A stretch of 19,164 nucleotides of DNA from Actinomortierella ambigua (lineage: Eukaryota; Mortierellomycota; Mortierellomycetes; Mortierellales; Mortierellaceae), in contig JAAAJB010000644.1 in NCBI GenBank assembly GCA_016098155.1, forward strand, positions 1 through 19,164, written 5' to 3'. Made by a program: the position numbers and the translations under genes. Every line of letters starts with the position of its first letter. The stretch's first letter is position 1. The notes below the pieces were generated by a model. The model had not been told where the DNA came from. It made no database searches and saw only the letters and a list, made by a program, of their open reading frames with translations. Below are positions 16,584 to 19,164 of the stretch, one piece after another.

Positions 16584-17088
16584 CGGGGTCAATAAGGGAG
16601 ATCCAGCCGGATAGCATCGATCGCTACATCGCCGTGGCCTCCCAACTGTGTGCGCTGCGCACCGTTGTCATCGCCATCCACCATGATTATACCGAAAAGG
16701 TGGTGAAGCATACTTACCCTTCCACCGTCCGTCTGGTCTAGAGCCTCCAAGAGCACCACGGCAAGCACATAGTCCGGGACTATCGCTCATCTAACCCATC
16801 CATCATTGACGTTGAGGGTCTTTTATATGAACATTGATATCCTCGAGCACCTTCCTCTGATTCCGCCTCGCGGTCTGAACCTGGCTCTACCTCTGCGGCC
16901 CTATAGATCTGTATCTGTCACGGCTGACAACTCTGGCGACTGTCCAAGACCATGAGCACCGGTGGGGGGATATCCGCAACAACTATCCCGACCTCACGAA
17001 TGGACAGATCCTGCAGCGCTGTCGAGCACTCGTCGACCTGTCATTTGAAATCGGCATGGAAGAGATTGATGCTTTCACACCAGTATGT
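16584..17088 (+). pseudogene. Degenerate F-box/LRR paralog (subfamily B), truncated at both ends
   Basis: Bases 16584-16830 read S-I-R-E-I-Q-P-D...D-R-Y-I-A-V-A-S-Q-L-C, then H-T-Y-P-S-T-V-R-L-V, an in-frame TAG where the intact genes have Q or E, and S-L-Q-E-H-H-G-K. A stop follows E-H. The reading then resumes at I-D-I-L-E-H-L-P-L-I-P-P-R-G-L-N-L-A-L-P-L-R-P and, after a shift near 16905, Y-L-S-R-L-T-T-L and G-Q-I-L-Q-R-C-R-A-L-V-D-L (to ~17042), ending near E-E-I-D-A-F-T. This matches residues ~165-330 of the intact subfamily B genes. The F-box-like start and the LRR C-terminus are absent. Homology stops just before the neighbouring transposon. Confidence 0.85.
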
Positions 17089-17215
17089 CAACTTCTCAAA
17101 GTCAGCAGGGTGTATATTTATGACAAAAAAAAAAAAGAGGCTAACAACAGGTCACCCCGGTCTCCCTCCTTCCCACATTCACAGATACCATTGATGACAC
17201 AAAAATTAAGAAAAC

Positions 17216-17221
17216 TTTATT
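17216..17221 (-). terminator. Polyadenylation signal AATAAA of the transposase gene
   Basis: AATAAA on the - strand directly follows the TGA stop at 17224-17222. Confidence 0.6.
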
Positions 17222-18996
17222 TCATTCGTTGTCACTACCATGGGTCTCGGCAGCATCTTTATCACGATAAACTCTCCTATGTGATTTGTAGGTTTTTGAG
17301 AACTGTTGTACAACACTGTCAGCTCCGATATAATCTTCATCATCCGCATACTCTTTTATGTAACGCATGCAGCGACCAAAAAAACGGCGGATCTTGGTTG
17401 GAGGGGACGGCGAAGCCGACGCGAGGGACTGCGTCAAGTTCTGTCTGAATTGCTCCAATTTCAGACCGGAACGCCACTTGTCACGGAGAAGTCTCTTGAC
17501 AAGCGCCCAAAAGCGTTCGATGAAATTCGTCTCGCAATGGAACTTTGGATAAAAATCCACCTTGAGGTGGTTACCCCTAGTCTCCAAGAGCTCGACGATC
17601 GCTGCTTTCTGGCCGGCAAAGTCAGGCTGGGAGGCGAGGCAATGGCGTGCGCAGCAAGTAAGCGTCACGCCAGCCTTAGTGTCCGCATTGCCGCCGCAAT
17701 CCAGGCGCCAGCATCGACCTGATCGACCTGGAGATGGGTCCTTGTCATACCACATGCCGCGCTCGCTCAAAATAGTCTTGATGCCTTTGGCCATGACAAC
17801 GTTCTTCCCGTCCCGTTTCACTATTCGATAGAACGACTGGGTATGTTGTTGGTTGCGACGGTCGTACCACACTGTGTCCTTCAAATCGAACTGGTCGTCC
17901 TGCTCCCTCTCCTTGTCATGGAGCCTCAGCCTACTTGCCAATGCATCCGAGGCGTAGGCGGTGTGGTTGGAGCTCTGATCGAACATGAACAGACCAACAC
18001 ATTGCGTATGCAATGTTTCGAATATTGGTATTACCGTTCTTAACAGCTCCATCAGATCCAGATGAGTCCAGTATCCATCGCGCGATGTATCGCGAAGGGC
18101 ATATGAGACCTTTGACGCATCACGCGGATCACTATTGTTGAAGGATGAAGTTGTTATGCCCTGTCTCTGTAAGTACGGTATGTAGATGGCTTCTTCACTA
18201 CATCATTTAGAAGAATATGATGTTTAGTACTCACCTAAGGATGCCGTGGCATGGGCATACAAAAGCCGATACCATCAACGCTTGGCCGGGCCCCTTGGGC
18301 ATAGGCACATGCTCCGAAGGAAGGAGCCAGCCTTGCTGGCGCTTGTCGTTCACGTAGCAGGTCATCTCGTCATGGGTAACGAGAACCCACTTTTTGTGAT
18401 TCTCGATCTCGGGGGGGATAGGAGTCACGCCATCGTCTGTATAGGTCTCCATGAGCCGCAGCCAGTTCCTCATCAGTCGCGCCCACCTTCTTCTATACTG
18501 AACGACATCAGCCCGTTCGTGACCATCAAAGTAGATCCCTTTGGTGGTCCTTCGGTATGTGAAGCCCCTAAAAAATTTGAGAAGTGAGTGAGCGAGGTTG
18601 ATATCTGTCACAAAAATAAGCGGGTCGGGCAAGGCATGTTAGCTATATATACTGTCGGAAATAGCGAAGAATAGTCGAAATACTAACTGTCGACTCTGGA
18701 TGAGTGCCTTGGATGTATTCTTGGAACGACTTGAGGCTCCTGTCAAGGGGGCTCGTGTTTTGCATCCAAGCGATGCTCTCGGCCTTTACTTCTGGATCTG
18801 CTCGTATTGCCATTTTACGGGTGCCACTAATAAATCCGGTCTGCGGTGCTGGGATGGTGCCGGCGTCGACAAAAGCCTGGACCCATCGTCTGACTTTCCT
18901 TGATATAAAGGCGTGGAGGCGAGGCATTGACGACCCCCGCTTCCTGTAGGTCGCAGCGGCAACCCTGGCGGCATGAGTCCCGTCTCCATGAGACAT
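17222..18996 (-). CDS. DDE transposase (fungal Tc1/mariner-like group), spliced and apparently intact
   Basis: Three exons, 18996-18653, 18567-18235 and 18164-17222, are joined by introns of 85 nt (GTATAT...TTTTAG) and 70 nt (GTGAGT...CAGAG). The joined frame is 1620 nt, coding 539 residues. Splicing restores the family blocks R-Y-F-R-Q/G-F-T-Y-R-R and I-L-R/Q-G-I. Residues ~1-115 hold a helix-turn-helix-like DNA-binding part (R-R-W-V-Q-A-F). The catalytic D lies in T-H-D-E (181), the second D in M-F-D-Q-S-S-N-H (288) and E in N-F-I-E-R-F-W (442), so the DDE triad is complete. K-G-I-Y-F-D-G-H-E-R and Y-P-K-F-H-C-E are hallmarks I know from transposases of Basidiomycota and Glomeromycota. The N-terminus could begin earlier through another exon: the frame is open to ~19047. 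It may be a live or recently live element; its terminal repeats were not identified. Confidence 0.85.
18165..18234 (-). other. Intron 2 of the transposase gene
   Basis: Donor GTGAGT at 18234; the acceptor is placed after CAGAG at 18165 because only that site restores phase with the Q-G-I-T-T continuation. A CTAAA-like branch site lies near the donor. Confidence 0.6.
18568..18652 (-). other. Intron 1 of the transposase gene
   Basis: Donor GTATAT at 18652 and acceptor TTTTTTAG ending at 18568. It removes an in-frame TAG and rejoins the conserved block before K-G-I-Y-F-D-G-H-E-R in phase. Confidence 0.7.
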
Positions 18997-19164
18997 GCTA
19001 GGATGAATGGCGACACGGTGGCAACACCAGAAGCAGTCACACTTCCTTCAGGTACACTTAAGTCAGTACACAACAATGGATTTGTTTGTTTATCCTTCTG
19101 CCCTCTCTTCTACCAGTCTTCTCCTTCTCACAACACTGCCACGTTCACCACTTCTGGCTACTTC
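18997..19164 (-). other. Upstream flank of the transposase gene to the window edge
   Basis: The transposase frame stays open without an ATG to about 19047, then meets a TGA. The outer end of the element, including any terminal inverted repeat, is not visible and probably lies beyond 19164. Confidence 0.4.

Overview
The window is nuclear DNA of a filamentous fungus. The evidence is short GT-AG introns of about 45-110 nt, pyrimidine-rich leaders before start codons, AATAAA signals close to or inside stop codons, and relics of fungal transposons. The main genes are long intronless F-box-like/leucine-rich-repeat (LRR) proteins with a W-T-W-D-W-x-L-P signature. From memory this signature and the [V/L]-D-Y-L-S-F-I motif resemble the large F-box/LRR families of Mortierellomycota (Mortierella and relatives). 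That placement is inference and was not searched.

Left part (1-6660): three tandem, closely related paralogs of subfamily A, all on the + strand, repeat at about 2.3 kb. The first is cut by the window edge. Each unit carries its own leader and 3' UTR. A further leader copy at about 6549-6655 has no gene behind it. Long blocks of near-identical DNA alternate with patches of strongly changed residues in the proteins.

Middle (6660-10520): a divide between the two subfamilies. It holds a tentative spliced 40-residue membrane microprotein (6752-6933, +), a tentative spliced gene of unknown function on the - strand (7068-7674, perhaps further upstream), and a diverged 147-bp-period direct repeat (7816-8057). 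It also holds a decayed Tc1/mariner-like transposase (about 8250-9498, +) abutted by a 5'-truncated LINE end (about 9491-10010, -).

Right part (10528-15069): two intact, more diverged paralogs of subfamily B, again tandem on the + strand at about 2.45 kb. A degenerate sixth paralog lies at 16584-17088, with a stop, a frameshift and truncation. Its homology stops just before a DDE transposase gene (17222-18996, -). That gene needs two introns, and the spliced frame gives 539 residues with D, D and E in place. Between them is a small coiled-coil protein gene (15778-16245, -).

By family knowledge, F-box/LRR proteins act as substrate adaptors of SCF ubiquitin ligases: the F-box binds Skp1 and the LRRs bind a target. 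No other pathway genes sit here. The window is best read as a birth-and-death cluster of recognition proteins, with gene duplication, probable sequence exchange, orphaned promoters and transposon erosion all visible.
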